A stretch of DNA of 34,603 nt from the NCBI GenBank assembly GCA_910586725.1, contig CAJUJL010000029.1, forward strand, positions 1 through 34,603. The letters run 5' to 3'. The position numbers and the translations under genes are program-made. How positions within the stretch are numbered: position 1 is the stretch's first letter; each line of letters begins with the position of its first letter. This document shows positions 25,370-32,994 of this stretch, piece by piece. The DNA comes from an uncultured Lachnospiraceae bacterium (lineage in GTDB: Bacteria > Bacillota > Clostridia > Lachnospirales > Lachnospiraceae). A model generated the notes under the pieces. It was not told the DNA's origin and made no database searches. It saw only the letters and a list, made by a program, of their open reading frames with translations.

Positions 25370-26284
25370 ATGAATAAAATTGAACAGATCAGGAAATGGA
25401 AACGCGAAAAAGACGTGGTGATTCTTGCCCATTATTATGTGGAAGGCGACGTTCAGGAAATAGCGGACTATGTAGGCGATTCTTTTGCCCTTGCAAAGGC
25501 GGCTGCAAAGGTGGCGCAGAAAAATATTCTTTTTGCGGGAGTTTCCTTTATGGGAGAAAGCGCGAAGCTTTTGAATCCACAAAAGCATGTTTATATGGTG
25601 GATGAAACGGCAGGATGTCCAATGGCGGATATGGTAACTGCGGATCAGGTAAGACAGATCCGGGCGAAGTATCCCGATGCGGCCGTTGTCTGTTACGTCA
25701 ATTCCAGTGCGGAAGTAAAAGCGGAATCTGACGTCTGCGTCACGTCTTCCAATGCCCTGAAAGTGACAGGAAACTTAACGCAGAAACAAATCTATTTTAT
25801 ACCGGACAGTCATCTGGCGCATTTTACAGCGAAGAAGCTGCCGGAGAAAGAATTTATTTTTCACGACGGATATTGTCCTACGCATCAGGAGATAAAGCGG
25901 GATTTTCTGGCCAATATGAAGGCAAAACATCCCAACGCGCCTGTGCTTGCTCATCCCGAATGTTCGGATGAAATATTAGAATTGTCCGATTATGTGGGAA
26001 GTACCGCGGACATTATCCGCTTTGCAGGAGAAAGCGACGCAGAAGAATACATCATAGCGACCGAAACAGGGGTTTTTCATCCATTGCAAAAAGAAAATCC
26101 CGGGAAAAAGTTTTATTCTGTGATTTCGTCGCAGGTTTGCCCGGACATGAAGAAAGTGACGCTTGAAAAAGTGGCATATGTTCTGGAACATTTAAATGAG
26201 CAGACTGAGATTGTGCTGGAGGATTCTATTATGGAGCGGGCAAAGCTTCCGTTAGAGAAGATGCTGCAACTTGCTTCTTTATAG
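25370..26284 (+). CDS. nadA: quinolinate synthase (iron-sulfur)
   Basis: A 304-residue enzyme that condenses iminoaspartate with dihydroxyacetone phosphate to give quinolinate. The three [4Fe-4S] ligands are C83, C169 and C257, at nearly the spacing known from the Thermotoga enzyme. The family's VILAHYY (17-23) and FMGESAK are present. ATG at 25370 follows GGGAGG; the longer frame start at 25274 has no such site. First gene of nadA-nadB-nadC-niaR. Confidence 0.97.
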   Translation: MNKIEQIRKWKREKDVVILAHYYVEGDVQEIADYVGDSFALAKAAAKVAQKNILFAGVSFMGESAKLLNPQKHVYMVDETAGCPMADMVTADQVRQIRAKYPDAAVVCYVNSSAEVKAESDVCVTSSNALKVTGNLTQKQIYFIPDSHLAHFTAKKLPEKEFIFHDGYCPTHQEIKRDFLANMKAKHPNAPVLAHPECSDEILELSDYVGSTADIIRFAGESDAEEYIIATETGVFHPLQKENPGKKFYSVISSQVCPDMKKVTLEKVAYVLEHLNEQTEIVLEDSIMERAKLPLEKMLQLASL

Positions 26285-26301
26285 ACGCAGCGGGAGGCAG
26301 A

Positions 26302-27609
26302 ATGAAAACAGACATATTGATTATAGGAGCCGGATGCGCGGGATTATACTGCGCGCTGCATCTTCCGAAAGACAGGGAAATCCTGCTCATCACAAAAGAC
26401 AAACTGGAACACAGCGATTCGTTTCTGGCGCAGGGCGGGATCTGTATGTTAAAAGACGAATCGGACTATGAAAGCTATTATAACGATACGATGCGGGCGG
26501 GGCATTATGAAAATAATCCCCGGTCGGTGGAAGTTATGATCCGATCCTCCCAAGATGTAATTGAAGATTTGATTGGCTGCGGCGTGGATTTTAAGCGGGA
26601 AGCAGACGGCAGCCTTTGTTTTACAAGGGAGGGAGGACATTCCGCAAAGAGAATTCTGTTTCATGAAGATATTACGGGAGAAGAGATCACCGGCAGACTT
26701 TTGGCCGAGGCAAAACGGCGGCCCAACATTAAGATTGTAGAATACTGCACGATGCTGGATTTGATTTGTAAAGACGGCGTCTGTTATGGAGCCGTCGTTT
26801 GTGACAGGCAGGAAAAAATCTTTCCCATAAAAGCTTCGTTTACCGTGCTTGCGTGCGGCGGAATCGGGGGATTGTACCGTCATACCACAAATTACAGGCA
26901 TTTGACAGGAGACGGCGTTGCTGTGGCCCTTAAACATGGAATCGCCCTTGAACACGTCAATTACGTTCAGATACATCCGACGACGCTGTATTCGGAAGAG
27001 CCGCAGGAGAAGAGTTTTTTGATTTCCGAATCCGTCCGGGGCGAAGGAGCGGTTCTTTACAATTCCAGAAAGGAACGATTTGTCAATGAACTGCTGCCAA
27101 GGGATGTATTGACGCAGAAAATATACGATCAGATGCAGAAAGATGACATGCCGTATGTCTGGCTTTCCATGGAGCATATTCCGGCAGAAGAGTTAAACGG
27201 CCATTTCCCGAATATTGTGAAGCATTGCAGAGAAAAAGGCTATGACGTATTTCATGAATGTATACCCGTAGTGCCGGCGCAGCACTATTTCATGGGAGGC
27301 GTGAAAGCAGATCTGAACGCCCGCACTTCCATGGACCGTCTTTTTGCGGTTGGGGAGACGGCATGTAACGGCGTACATGGGAAAAACCGCCTGGCAAGCA
27401 ATTCGCTATTGGAGAGCCTTGTATTTGCCAAGCGTGCGGCACAGGAGATGACCAGGTCCGAATTCGACTGCAAGATGGAGGAAATATCCGTCAAAGATAT
27501 GGAGGTTTCTGCATATCAAAATTTAGAAGCTCTGGCGGAAAAATATAAGACAAATATATTAAAAGAGATAGAGAGGTTGAATAAATTATGTATGATCCAA
27601 TCACAATGA
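26302..27609 (+). CDS. nadB: L-aspartate oxidase, short form
   Basis: A 435-residue flavoprotein oxidising aspartate to iminoaspartate, the substrate of NadA. FAD-binding GAGCAG (9-14), SFLAQGG, and the HPTTLYSEE and HYFMGGV segments follow the succinate dehydrogenase/NadB pattern. It is about 100 residues shorter than the E. coli enzyme because the C-terminal helical domain is mostly missing, a form also known in other anaerobic Firmicutes; in anaerobes fumarate can replace oxygen as acceptor. It overlaps nadC by 22 bases. Confidence 0.95.
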   Translation: MKTDILIIGAGCAGLYCALHLPKDREILLITKDKLEHSDSFLAQGGICMLKDESDYESYYNDTMRAGHYENNPRSVEVMIRSSQDVIEDLIGCGVDFKREADGSLCFTREGGHSAKRILFHEDITGEEITGRLLAEAKRRPNIKIVEYCTMLDLICKDGVCYGAVVCDRQEKIFPIKASFTVLACGGIGGLYRHTTNYRHLTGDGVAVALKHGIALEHVNYVQIHPTTLYSEEPQEKSFLISESVRGEGAVLYNSRKERFVNELLPRDVLTQKIYDQMQKDDMPYVWLSMEHIPAEELNGHFPNIVKHCREKGYDVFHECIPVVPAQHYFMGGVKADLNARTSMDRLFAVGETACNGVHGKNRLASNSLLESLVFAKRAAQEMTRSEFDCKMEEISVKDMEVSAYQNLEALAEKYKTNILKEIERLNKLCMIQSQ

Positions 27610-28445
27610 AAATAAATGCAGATCCGTTTATTTTAAGCGCATTAAAAGAAGACATTACAAGCGAGGACGTGACGACGAATTCCGTTATGCCAAAAGCACG
27701 CCTTGGAGAAGTGGATTTAATCTGTAAAGAAGAGGGCATGGTTTGCGGGCTGGATGTATTTGCAAGGGTTTTTGAGCTCATAGACGATGAAGTGGAAATT
27801 ACGCTTTTTGTCAAAGACGGCGACAAAGTAAAACCGGGTGAAAAAATGGCAAAGCTGCGCGGCGATATTCGCACGCTGCTGTCGGGAGAACGCACGGCGC
27901 TCAATTATCTGCAGAGAATGAGCGGCATCGCGACATACACAAATGCCATTGCGGAGCTGTTGGAAGGAACGGGCGTGCAGCTCTTAGACACCCGGAAAAC
28001 AACGCCAAACAACCGTATTTTTGAAAAGTATGCCGTTCGCATCGGCGGCGGCCATAATCACAGATATAATCTTTCGGACGGAGTATTGTTAAAAGACAAT
28101 CATATCGGCGCAGCCGGCGGCGTAAAAGAAGCCGTTTTGATGGCAAAAGAATATGCGCCGTTTGTGCGAAAAATCGAAGTGGAAGCGGAAAATCTGGATA
28201 TGGTAAAAGAAGCTATAGAGGCGGGAGCGGACATTATCATGCTGGATAATATGACGCCGGAAGTTATGAAAGAAGCGATTGCGTTCATTGACCACAGAGC
28301 CGAAATTGAAATTTCAGGCAATGTGACAAAAGAAAATATTGCACGCATCAAAGATCTTGGCGTGGACTATGTTTCTAGCGGGGCGCTGACGCATTCCGCG
28401 CCGATTTTGGATATTTCTTTAAAGAATCTGCGTCCAATTAATTAA
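27588..28445 (+). CDS. nadC: nicotinate-nucleotide pyrophosphorylase (carboxylating)
   Basis: A 285-residue type II phosphoribosyltransferase that turns quinolinate and PRPP into nicotinate mononucleotide. Substrate-binding residues stand in GERTALN (100-106), DTRKTTP (134-140), GGGHNHRYNL (153-162) and LLKDNHI (167-173). The start overlaps the end of nadB and GAGAGGTTG serves as ribosome binding site. Completes the de novo route from aspartate. Confidence 0.97.
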   Translation: MYDPITMKINADPFILSALKEDITSEDVTTNSVMPKARLGEVDLICKEEGMVCGLDVFARVFELIDDEVEITLFVKDGDKVKPGEKMAKLRGDIRTLLSGERTALNYLQRMSGIATYTNAIAELLEGTGVQLLDTRKTTPNNRIFEKYAVRIGGGHNHRYNLSDGVLLKDNHIGAAGGVKEAVLMAKEYAPFVRKIEVEAENLDMVKEAIEAGADIIMLDNMTPEVMKEAIAFIDHRAEIEISGNVTKENIARIKDLGVDYVSSGALTHSAPILDISLKNLRPIN

Positions 28446-28460
28446 GAAAGAGGGCAGCGT

Positions 28461-29015
28461 ATGAGTGGAGAAAAACGAAGGGAGAAAATGCTTGAGGTTT
28501 TGCGCGGCGCAAAAGAGCCGGTTTCCGGGGCGGCATTAGCAGAAGCCTTTGCCGTCAGCAGACAGGTTATCGTACAGGATATTGCTTTGCTGCGGGCGCA
28601 GAAACAGGAAATTATCAGTACCTGCCGCGGTTATATCATGAAAAAAGATACGATTTGCCAGCGAATATTCAAAGTACATCATTCGGATGAAGCGATGGAA
28701 GAAGAATTAAATTTATATGTGGATTTTGGCGGCAGAGTGGAAGATGAATTTGTCTATCACAAAATTTATGATGTGATCCGCGTGGAAATGGGCCTGAAAT
28801 CCCGTCGTGAAGTCGGAGAATTTATGAATAAATTAAGGAGCGGCATTTCAAAATCTTTAAAAGACGTCACTTCCGGCTATCATTATCATACGGTAACTGC
28901 GGAATCCGAAGAAATTTTGGATCAAATTCAGGAAGAGCTGTTAAAAAGGGGATTTCTGGCAGAATTAAGAGATTATGAGCCTATTGATTTTTGGAAAGAA
29001 GAACATTCCGGATAG
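28461..29015 (+). CDS. niaR: NiaR (YrxA) niacin-responsive transcriptional repressor
   Basis: A 184-residue regulator: an N-terminal winged helix of the HTH_11 type (about 5-60) and a C-terminal 3H domain (about 70-175). Candidate metal or ligand residues are His73/74 with Glu81/82, His100, and His141 and His143 in GYHYHT. In Firmicutes NiaR represses NAD synthesis and niacin transport genes when nicotinic acid is bound. Its place as the last gene of the nad operon with a dyad over the first -35 implies autoregulation. The stop codon lies in a dyad shared with the convergent XRE gene. Confidence 0.93.
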   Translation: MSGEKRREKMLEVLRGAKEPVSGAALAEAFAVSRQVIVQDIALLRAQKQEIISTCRGYIMKKDTICQRIFKVHHSDEAMEEELNLYVDFGGRVEDEFVYHKIYDVIRVEMGLKSRREVGEFMNKLRSGISKSLKDVTSGYHYHTVTAESEEILDQIQEELLKRGFLAELRDYEPIDFWKEEHSG

Positions 29016-29046
29016 GAAAATCAAGATTTCTTTTTCCTTCCGGAAT
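29005..29046. terminator. dyad spanning both convergent stop codons (niaR / XRE regulator)
   Basis: ATTCCGGA (29005-29012) and AGGAAAA (29014-29020) pair with TTTTCCT (29032-29038) and TCCGGAAT (29039-29046), with one bulged T. The niaR and XRE genes end five bases apart inside it. A smaller AU-rich hairpin followed by TTTTT is possible on the plus strand. It is a plausible bidirectional terminator encoded within the two coding ends. Confidence 0.55.
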
Positions 29047-29362
29047 TGGAAAAGGCGAGCCCCGTTTCAATATAAAGAGGTCTCTTATCTTCCGGTATGC
29101 CGCGAAATATTTTGACAAGATGACGTTCCTGAGCATTGTAGGGAGATGAGAGGGGCTCTTTGATCGTTGTAATACCATAAATGTAATCGGTAGTCGTATG
29201 AAAATAAGAAGCAAGTCGAATTACGGTTTTTGCGTCTGGCTGTCTTCGGTTTTGAACATAGCCGTTTAATGTTGTTGCGGCAATATTCAAATCTTTTGCC
29301 AGCTGTTTTTGTGTAATGCCAGCCTGTTCCAACAGATTTCGCAGCTGATTGCCGATGTCCAA
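29021..29362 (-). CDS. XRE-family helix-turn-helix regulator
   Basis: A 113-residue protein with an N-terminal Cro/C1-type helix-turn-helix (about 5-62; ITQKQLAKDLNIAATTLNGYVQNRRQP, then the TTTDYIYG end typical of XRE domains), and a short tail of about 50 residues without a recognisable domain. The start is TTG at 29362, chosen because GGGAGG lies about seven bases upstream. It is monocistronic and convergent with niaR. Target unknown; the small palindrome in the intergenic region next to it is a candidate operator. Confidence 0.85.
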   Translation of the reverse strand: MDIGNQLRNLLEQAGITQKQLAKDLNIAATTLNGYVQNRRQPDAKTVIRLASYFHTTTDYIYGITTIKEPLSSPYNAQERHLVKIFRGIPEDKRPLYIETGLAFSNSGRKKKS

Positions 29363-29593
29363 AATGATCCCTCCCTTTAAATATGAATATATTAAATTAA
29401 CTTTTTTTGAATTTCTTAAAAATGCTCAAATTGCGTATGACAATCTAAGAAAACAAATGGAAATACTCGAAACGAGTACCAAGATTGCAAAATGCAAAAG
29501 CGCATTGAGACAAAATCCTGCATTTGCGGGATGCAGTTGAGAGGCATAAAAGCAAAAGGTGTTCAGATAATGTTTGAAAAATCAGAAAATTAA
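29363..29593. other. AT-rich intergenic region with two short dyads
   Basis: This stretch separates the XRE gene (minus) from the hpf promoter (plus). It holds the XRE ribosome binding site (29370s), an AT-rich tract that probably includes the XRE promoter, though no clear -35/-10 pair could be set, the dyad TACTCG-AAA-CGAGTA (29464-29478), and a second dyad CTGCAT / ATGCAG near 29518-29536. No convincing gene is present. Confidence 0.5.
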
Positions 29594-29621
29594 TTGAAAT
29601 TATATGTAAATATGGTATAAT
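29594..29621 (+). promoter_or_regulatory. promoter of hpf
   Basis: TTGAAA (29594-29599), 16 bases, perfect TATAAT (29616-29621) with TGG in front (extended -10). The transcript would start near 29628. Confidence 0.75.
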
Positions 29622-29630
29622 TGTCCTATA

Positions 29631-29647
29631 CACGGACGATGTCTGTG
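29631..29647 (+). promoter_or_regulatory. hairpin at the very 5' end of the hpf transcript
   Basis: CACGGAC (29631-29637) pairs with GTCTGTG (29641-29647), one G-U pair, three-base loop. It begins within a few bases of the predicted transcription start and about 25 bases before the start codon. Short hairpins in leaders of raiA/hpf genes have been described as a class (raiA-hairpin); membership here is only a suggestion. Confidence 0.45.
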
Positions 29648-29671
29648 AACGAAGGAAAGGGGCGAAATACT

Positions 29672-30199
29672 ATGCGCATTACAATTACTGGAAGAAATAT
29701 TGAATTAACCGATGGCCTTAAGGGCGCTGTAGAGGACAAGCTGGGAAAGTTGGAAAAGTACTTTAACCCTGATACGGATATATTTGTTACGCTTAGCGTT
29801 GAAAAAGAGAGGCAGAAAATTGAAGTTACCATACCTGTAAAAGGCAACATCATCCGTTCGGAGCAGGTAAGCAACGATATGTACGTATCGATTGATCTGG
29901 TAGAGGAAGTGATTGAGCGGCAGCTAAAAAAATATAAAAAGAAAATTATCAGCAAACAGCAGAATGCCACGAGTTTTAAAAAAGAGTTTATTGAAAAAGA
30001 AACGGATGCAGATGATGAAATCCGTATTATCCGTACAAAGAAATTTGACAGGAAACCAATGTATCCGGAAGATGCGTGCGTGCAGATGGAATTATTGGGA
30101 CATGATTTCTTCGTATTCTGCAATGCGGAGACAGAACAGGTCAATGTGGTATATAAGAGAAAAGGCAATACCTACGGACTGATGGAACCAGAATTTTAG
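29672..30199 (+). CDS. hpf: ribosome hibernation-promoting factor, long form
   Basis: A 175-residue protein that binds the 30S subunit in stationary phase and pairs ribosomes into 100S dimers. The N-terminal RaiA/YfiA domain (about 1-98; MRITITGRNIELTDGLKGAVEDK) is followed by a linker and the C-terminal dimerisation domain (about 120-175; KPMYPEDACVQMELLGHDFFVF), so it is the long type. ATG at 29672 follows AAAGGGGCG; the in-frame upstream ATG at 29621 overlaps the -10 element and is rejected. The stop codon abuts the SRP RNA promoter. Confidence 0.95.
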   Translation: MRITITGRNIELTDGLKGAVEDKLGKLEKYFNPDTDIFVTLSVEKERQKIEVTIPVKGNIIRSEQVSNDMYVSIDLVEEVIERQLKKYKKKIISKQQNATSFKKEFIEKETDADDEIRIIRTKKFDRKPMYPEDACVQMELLGHDFFVFCNAETEQVNVVYKRKGNTYGLMEPEF

Positions 30200-30228
30200 T
30201 TGACAAAACAGACCGGACGCGCTATACT
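30200..30228 (+). promoter_or_regulatory. promoter of the SRP RNA gene
   Basis: Consensus TTGACA (30200-30205), 17 bases, TATACT (30223-30228). It starts at the base after the hpf stop codon and leads to a transcript start about 30234. Confidence 0.9.
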
Positions 30229-30233
30229 TAAAT

Positions 30234-30500
30234 CTCCGAGCAGCCGGGGTGGCAGCGGTACCCTGCACCGGCAATCCGCTATAGCCGGGGTGATATTCTG
30301 CAGAGGGTTTCTGATTGTGAAGCTGCCCTTCATAAGTGGCGATGACGCTTGGGTCTTACGCAACAGGAATTTATGAACCGGGTCAGGTCAGGAATGGAGC
30401 AGCCCTAAGTAAACACTCTTGTGTGCCGTGAGGACGCCTGGGCCGAGTTAACTGTGAAGGTAACGTTTGGGGTCAGGATTCGAAGCAGAATGCTCGGATT
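30234..30500 (+). ncRNA. ffs: signal recognition particle RNA, large Gram-positive type
   Basis: About 265 bases. The helix 8 core is clear at about 30382-30410 (GTCAGGTCAGGAATGGAGCAG), including the GGAA tetraloop and the AGCAG side of the Ffh-binding loop. The Alu-like 5' part (GGGTGGCAGCGGTACCCTGC, then CAATCCGCTATAGC) and the 3' part (GCCTGGGCCGAGTTAACTG) match the Bacillus scRNA pattern. The ends pair: TCCGAGCA (30235-30242) with TGCTCGGA (30491-30498). The pair closing the tetraloop is A-U rather than the usual C-G. It directs nascent membrane and secreted proteins with Ffh to FtsY and SecYEG. Confidence 0.93.
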
Positions 30501-30513
30501 GAGAAGAAAAGCT

Positions 30514-30595
30514 GAGAAAGCGCAGGGAACTGTGAGATAGATGGTTCTGGAAAGAGGAGGCAGCGACTTTGACGAGTCGGCGCTTTCTCTTTTTT
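30514..30595 (+). terminator. terminator after the SRP RNA
   Basis: GAGAAAGCGC (30514-30523) pairs perfectly with GCGCTTTCTC (30580-30589), followed by six T. The 56 bases between contain a smaller hairpin CGACT-TTGACG-AGTCG, so a composite structure is likely. Confidence 0.75.
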
Positions 30596-30619
30596 ATTTA
30601 TAAATACCTGTAAAAATAT

Positions 30620-30771
30620 GTATTCAAGGGGGAAGGAGCTGCAAAAAAAGATGTGCCGTATCAGGGGCTCGTCTATAAATCAGATGATCCGGAGATTGCG
30701 TTTTAGATGCAAATGGGAATGTGACCGCAGACAAGAGGGGCGGCGCAACCGCGAAGCATATAGCAAATTAA
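30620..30771 (+). pseudogene. remnant of a Big_2 (Ig-like) domain gene with a frameshift
   Basis: Read in one frame, 30650-30703 gives DVPYQGLVYKSDDPEIAF before a stop; moving one base, 30703-30768 gives LDANGNVTADKRGGATAKHI and two more residues. Joined, they look like the core of a bacterial Ig-like group 2 domain (compare YKSSNTQVAKVSADGTVTGG in the GH95 protein of this window). One missing T in the run at 30701-30704 would explain the break. No start, ribosome binding site or remaining domains are left. It is probably the residue of a surface protein gene like the glycosidases. Confidence 0.5.
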
Positions 30772-30823
30772 TGTTAAAGAAAGGAAAGCCCAAATCTGTC
30801 CAAATAAAGGATATACGCAAGTA

Positions 30824-30930
30824 ATGAAAAGACTGTTGTAACATATGCCTTGAATACGGGAGAAGCGCAGACACATGAGGTCAGATGCCATATCCCGTAT
30901 ACAGCGGCTATTTTACAACAGTCTTTTCAT
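30824..30930. repeat. 107-base palindromic element with 18-base perfect terminal inverted repeats
   Basis: ATGAAAAGACTGTTGTAA (30824-30841) is the exact reverse complement of 30913-30930. Inside, ATACGGGA pairs with TCCCGTAT, and the tip can fold again (GCAGAC with GTC and TGC). The arms carry A-tracts outside and T-tracts after the stem in both directions, so it may end putP transcripts (stop 24 bases away) and readthrough from the SRP side. Its size and structure also fit a miniature inverted-repeat element or a structured RNA. Confidence 0.65.
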
Positions 30931-30953
30931 TTACAGGTCACTGTTTCTTAATC

Positions 30954-32477
30954 TTAAATTGAGTCAAATTCATCTAAAATTTCCTGTTCCGGAGCTTTGG
31001 TCAAAAGACTTACGATTACAATGCATGCGCTCGCAACTAAAAATGCGGGAAGCAGTTCATAAATATTCCATGCCCCGCCGATTGGACGCACCAGATATTT
31101 CCAGATAAATACCATCGCGCCGCCGGAAATCATGCCGGCAAGCGCGCCGTTGCGGTTTGTTCTTCTCCAGAATAAGGAAAAGAGCATTACGGGGCCGAAT
31201 GCGCCGCCAAATCCTGCCCAGGCGAATGAAACAATGCCAAATACGGAGCTGTTTGGATCGCTTGCGATAAAAACGGCAATCACGGCAATGACAACAACCG
31301 TCAGTCTTGCTGCAAGCATGGTGCCTTTTTCGGAAATTTTGATTTTCAGCACGTCTTTTAATATATTTTGAGAAATACTGGAAGAAGCCGCCAGAAGCTG
31401 GGAATCTGCCGTTGACATTGTACAGGCTAAAATTCCGGCAAGGATCACGCCGGCAAAAATAATCGCGAGAAATCCGTGATTGCTTAATAATTGCGCTATT
31501 TTGATAATTAAAGTTTCGGAGTCCGCGCCGCTTAACGTTTCAATGGCATTGGATTTGGACATGCTGTATCCCACGATGCCAATGAAAATAGCGACAGCCA
31601 TGGAAATAACAACCCAGATGCTTGCCACTCTTCTGGAAAGCGTAAGCTTCTTCTCGTCTTCAATGGCCATAAAACGAAGAAGAATATGCGGCATTCCAAA
31701 ATAACCAAGTCCCCATGCAAATGTAGATACAATATTGATAAATCCGTAACTGCCCGCCGTATTGGCAGCGGCGTCGTGAATGCTTGTCAAAGACAGATAA
31801 CCGGCTAATGCATTTGCATTGTCCATCACAACGTCAAGGCCTCCGGCGGTCTGTACTCCAAAAAGCACTACAATAATCAATGCCAGCGTCATAACGATGC
31901 TCTGAATAAAGTCGGTCGTGCTTGCGGCCAAAAACCCGCCTAGAGCAGTATACCCGACAATGATTACGGCGCTGATTACCATGGCCGGAATATAGGAAAT
32001 TCCAAACAGATTCGAAAATAATTTGCCGCAGGCGGCAAATCCGGATGCGGTATAGGGAATAAAGAATATCACGATAATCAATGCCGAAATGCCCAACAAC
32101 GCATGACTTTTATCTCTGTAACGGTTAGAAAAGAAATCAGGAATCGTAATGGCGTTTCCGGCGGCAACGGTGTAACGGCGCAGACGTTTTGCAACGATCA
32201 GCCAGTTAAAATAAGTTCCGACTCCAAGGCCGATTGCCGTCCATCCTGCGTCTGCGATGCCTGTTAAATAGGCGACGCCGGGTAATCCCATTAAGAGCCA
32301 GCTGCTCATATCGGAAGCCTCCGCGCTCATAGCGGTAACAAGCGGCCCCAGCTTTCTGCCTCCCAGATAAAAATCATTTACATCGTTGTTTTTTCGGGAA
32401 AACCAGATTCCGATGCCAACCATTCCCAAAATATAGACAACGATTACTATAAAAGTTCCCAATGTAGCTCCACTCAT
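30954..32477 (-). CDS. putP: sodium/proline symporter, PutP family
   Basis: A 507-residue transporter of the sodium:solute symporter family with about 13 membrane helices. The N-terminal part contains NDFYLGGRKLGPLVTAMSAEASDMSSWLLMGLPG in two overlapping stretches, very close to PutP of E. coli, including the Na+-site Asp (D56 here). LACTMSTADSQLLAASS in the second half is the conserved ion and substrate region. Start at 32477 is preferred because AAGGAGGA precedes it; a start at 32504 lacks such a site. It runs divergently from padR. Proline is the likeliest substrate; related symporters carry other solutes. Confidence 0.9.
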   Translation of the reverse strand: MSGATLGTFIVIVVYILGMVGIGIWFSRKNNDVNDFYLGGRKLGPLVTAMSAEASDMSSWLLMGLPGVAYLTGIADAGWTAIGLGVGTYFNWLIVAKRLRRYTVAAGNAITIPDFFSNRYRDKSHALLGISALIIVIFFIPYTASGFAACGKLFSNLFGISYIPAMVISAVIIVGYTALGGFLAASTTDFIQSIVMTLALIIVVLFGVQTAGGLDVVMDNANALAGYLSLTSIHDAAANTAGSYGFINIVSTFAWGLGYFGMPHILLRFMAIEDEKKLTLSRRVASIWVVISMAVAIFIGIVGYSMSKSNAIETLSGADSETLIIKIAQLLSNHGFLAIIFAGVILAGILACTMSTADSQLLAASSSISQNILKDVLKIKISEKGTMLAARLTVVVIAVIAVFIASDPNSSVFGIVSFAWAGFGGAFGPVMLFSLFWRRTNRNGALAGMISGGAMVFIWKYLVRPIGGAWNIYELLPAFLVASACIVIVSLLTKAPEQEILDEFDSI

Positions 32478-32549
32478 AAATTCCTCCTTATATGTAATTT
32501 TCACTGCTGCCGGTTAAAAGCAGCATATTTGCTGAATAAGAGACATGTT

Positions 32550-32578
32550 ATTATAGCATTTCTTTTAAAATACTACAA
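32550..32578 (-). promoter_or_regulatory. promoter of putP
   Basis: On the minus strand TTGTAG (32578-32573), 17 bases, TATAAT (32555-32550) with TGC in front (extended -10). Confidence 0.65.
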
Positions 32579-32599
32579 ATAAAATTTTCGATATGGTTA

Positions 32600-32650
32600 T
32601 TGACAAATAATATTATATAATATATAGTATTAAACATAAAATAATATTAT
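32600..32650 (+). promoter_or_regulatory. padR operon promoter with repeated palindromes
   Basis: TTGACA (32600-32605), 17 bases, TATAGT (32623-32628). The perfect palindrome ATAATATTAT occurs twice, at 32607-32616 in the spacer and at 32641-32650 downstream of the start, 34 bases apart, inside a longer direct repeat AAATAATATTATA. PadR proteins commonly repress their own promoter by binding AT-rich dyads, so these are candidate operators. Confidence 0.65.
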
Positions 32651-32670
32651 ACAGGAAAGGGTGGGGAGAA

Positions 32671-32994
32671 ATGACATTTGGCATAGGGGCAGCTTTGTTG
32701 GACGCAATTGTTCTTGCAGTTGTCTCGAAGGAAACGGAAGGGACTTATGGTTATAAAATTACGCAGGACGTCCGCAGAGCCATTGACATATCAGAATCCA
32801 CTTTATATCCGGTTTTAAGGCGTTTGCAGAAGAACCAGTATCTGATTGCGTACGATGTGGAATGCGGAGGACGTAATCGCAGATATTACAAACATACGAA
32901 AGCCGGAGCGGTTAAGCTGGAAGAGTATAAAAGAGAATGGACGGACTATTCAACGAAAATATCAAGTTTATTGTCGGGGGAGGAACAGTCATGA
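32671..32994 (+). CDS. PadR-family transcriptional regulator
   Basis: A 107-residue winged-helix regulator. The DNA-binding part with YGYKITQDVRRA and STLYPVLRRLQKNQYL (about 26-57) and the wing CGGRNRRYYKHTKAG (about 65-79) are classic PadR; the C-terminal helix is short (PadR-s2 type). GGGGAG precedes the ATG. Its TGA overlaps the ATG of the next gene (ATGA at 32991). PadR with DUF1700 and DUF4097 partners is a recurrent envelope-linked cassette in Firmicutes. Confidence 0.93.
   Translation: MTFGIGAALLDAIVLAVVSKETEGTYGYKITQDVRRAIDISESTLYPVLRRLQKNQYLIAYDVECGGRNRRYYKHTKAGAVKLEEYKREWTDYSTKISSLLSGEEQS

Noticed and set aside
29349..29540. 63-codon plus-strand frame next to the XRE gene
   Set aside because: Starts inside the XRE gene, has no ribosome binding site, and resembles no family; treated as intergenic.
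30234..30500. SRP RNA region as a riboswitch or tmRNA
   Set aside because: The helix 8 core, Alu-like elements and end pairing identify it as SRP RNA; no tag frame or tRNA-like ends were seen.
30618..30824. 68-codon frame after the SRP RNA
   Set aside because: Very basic, no family; the other two frames give a better Ig-like remnant, so this frame is taken as chance.
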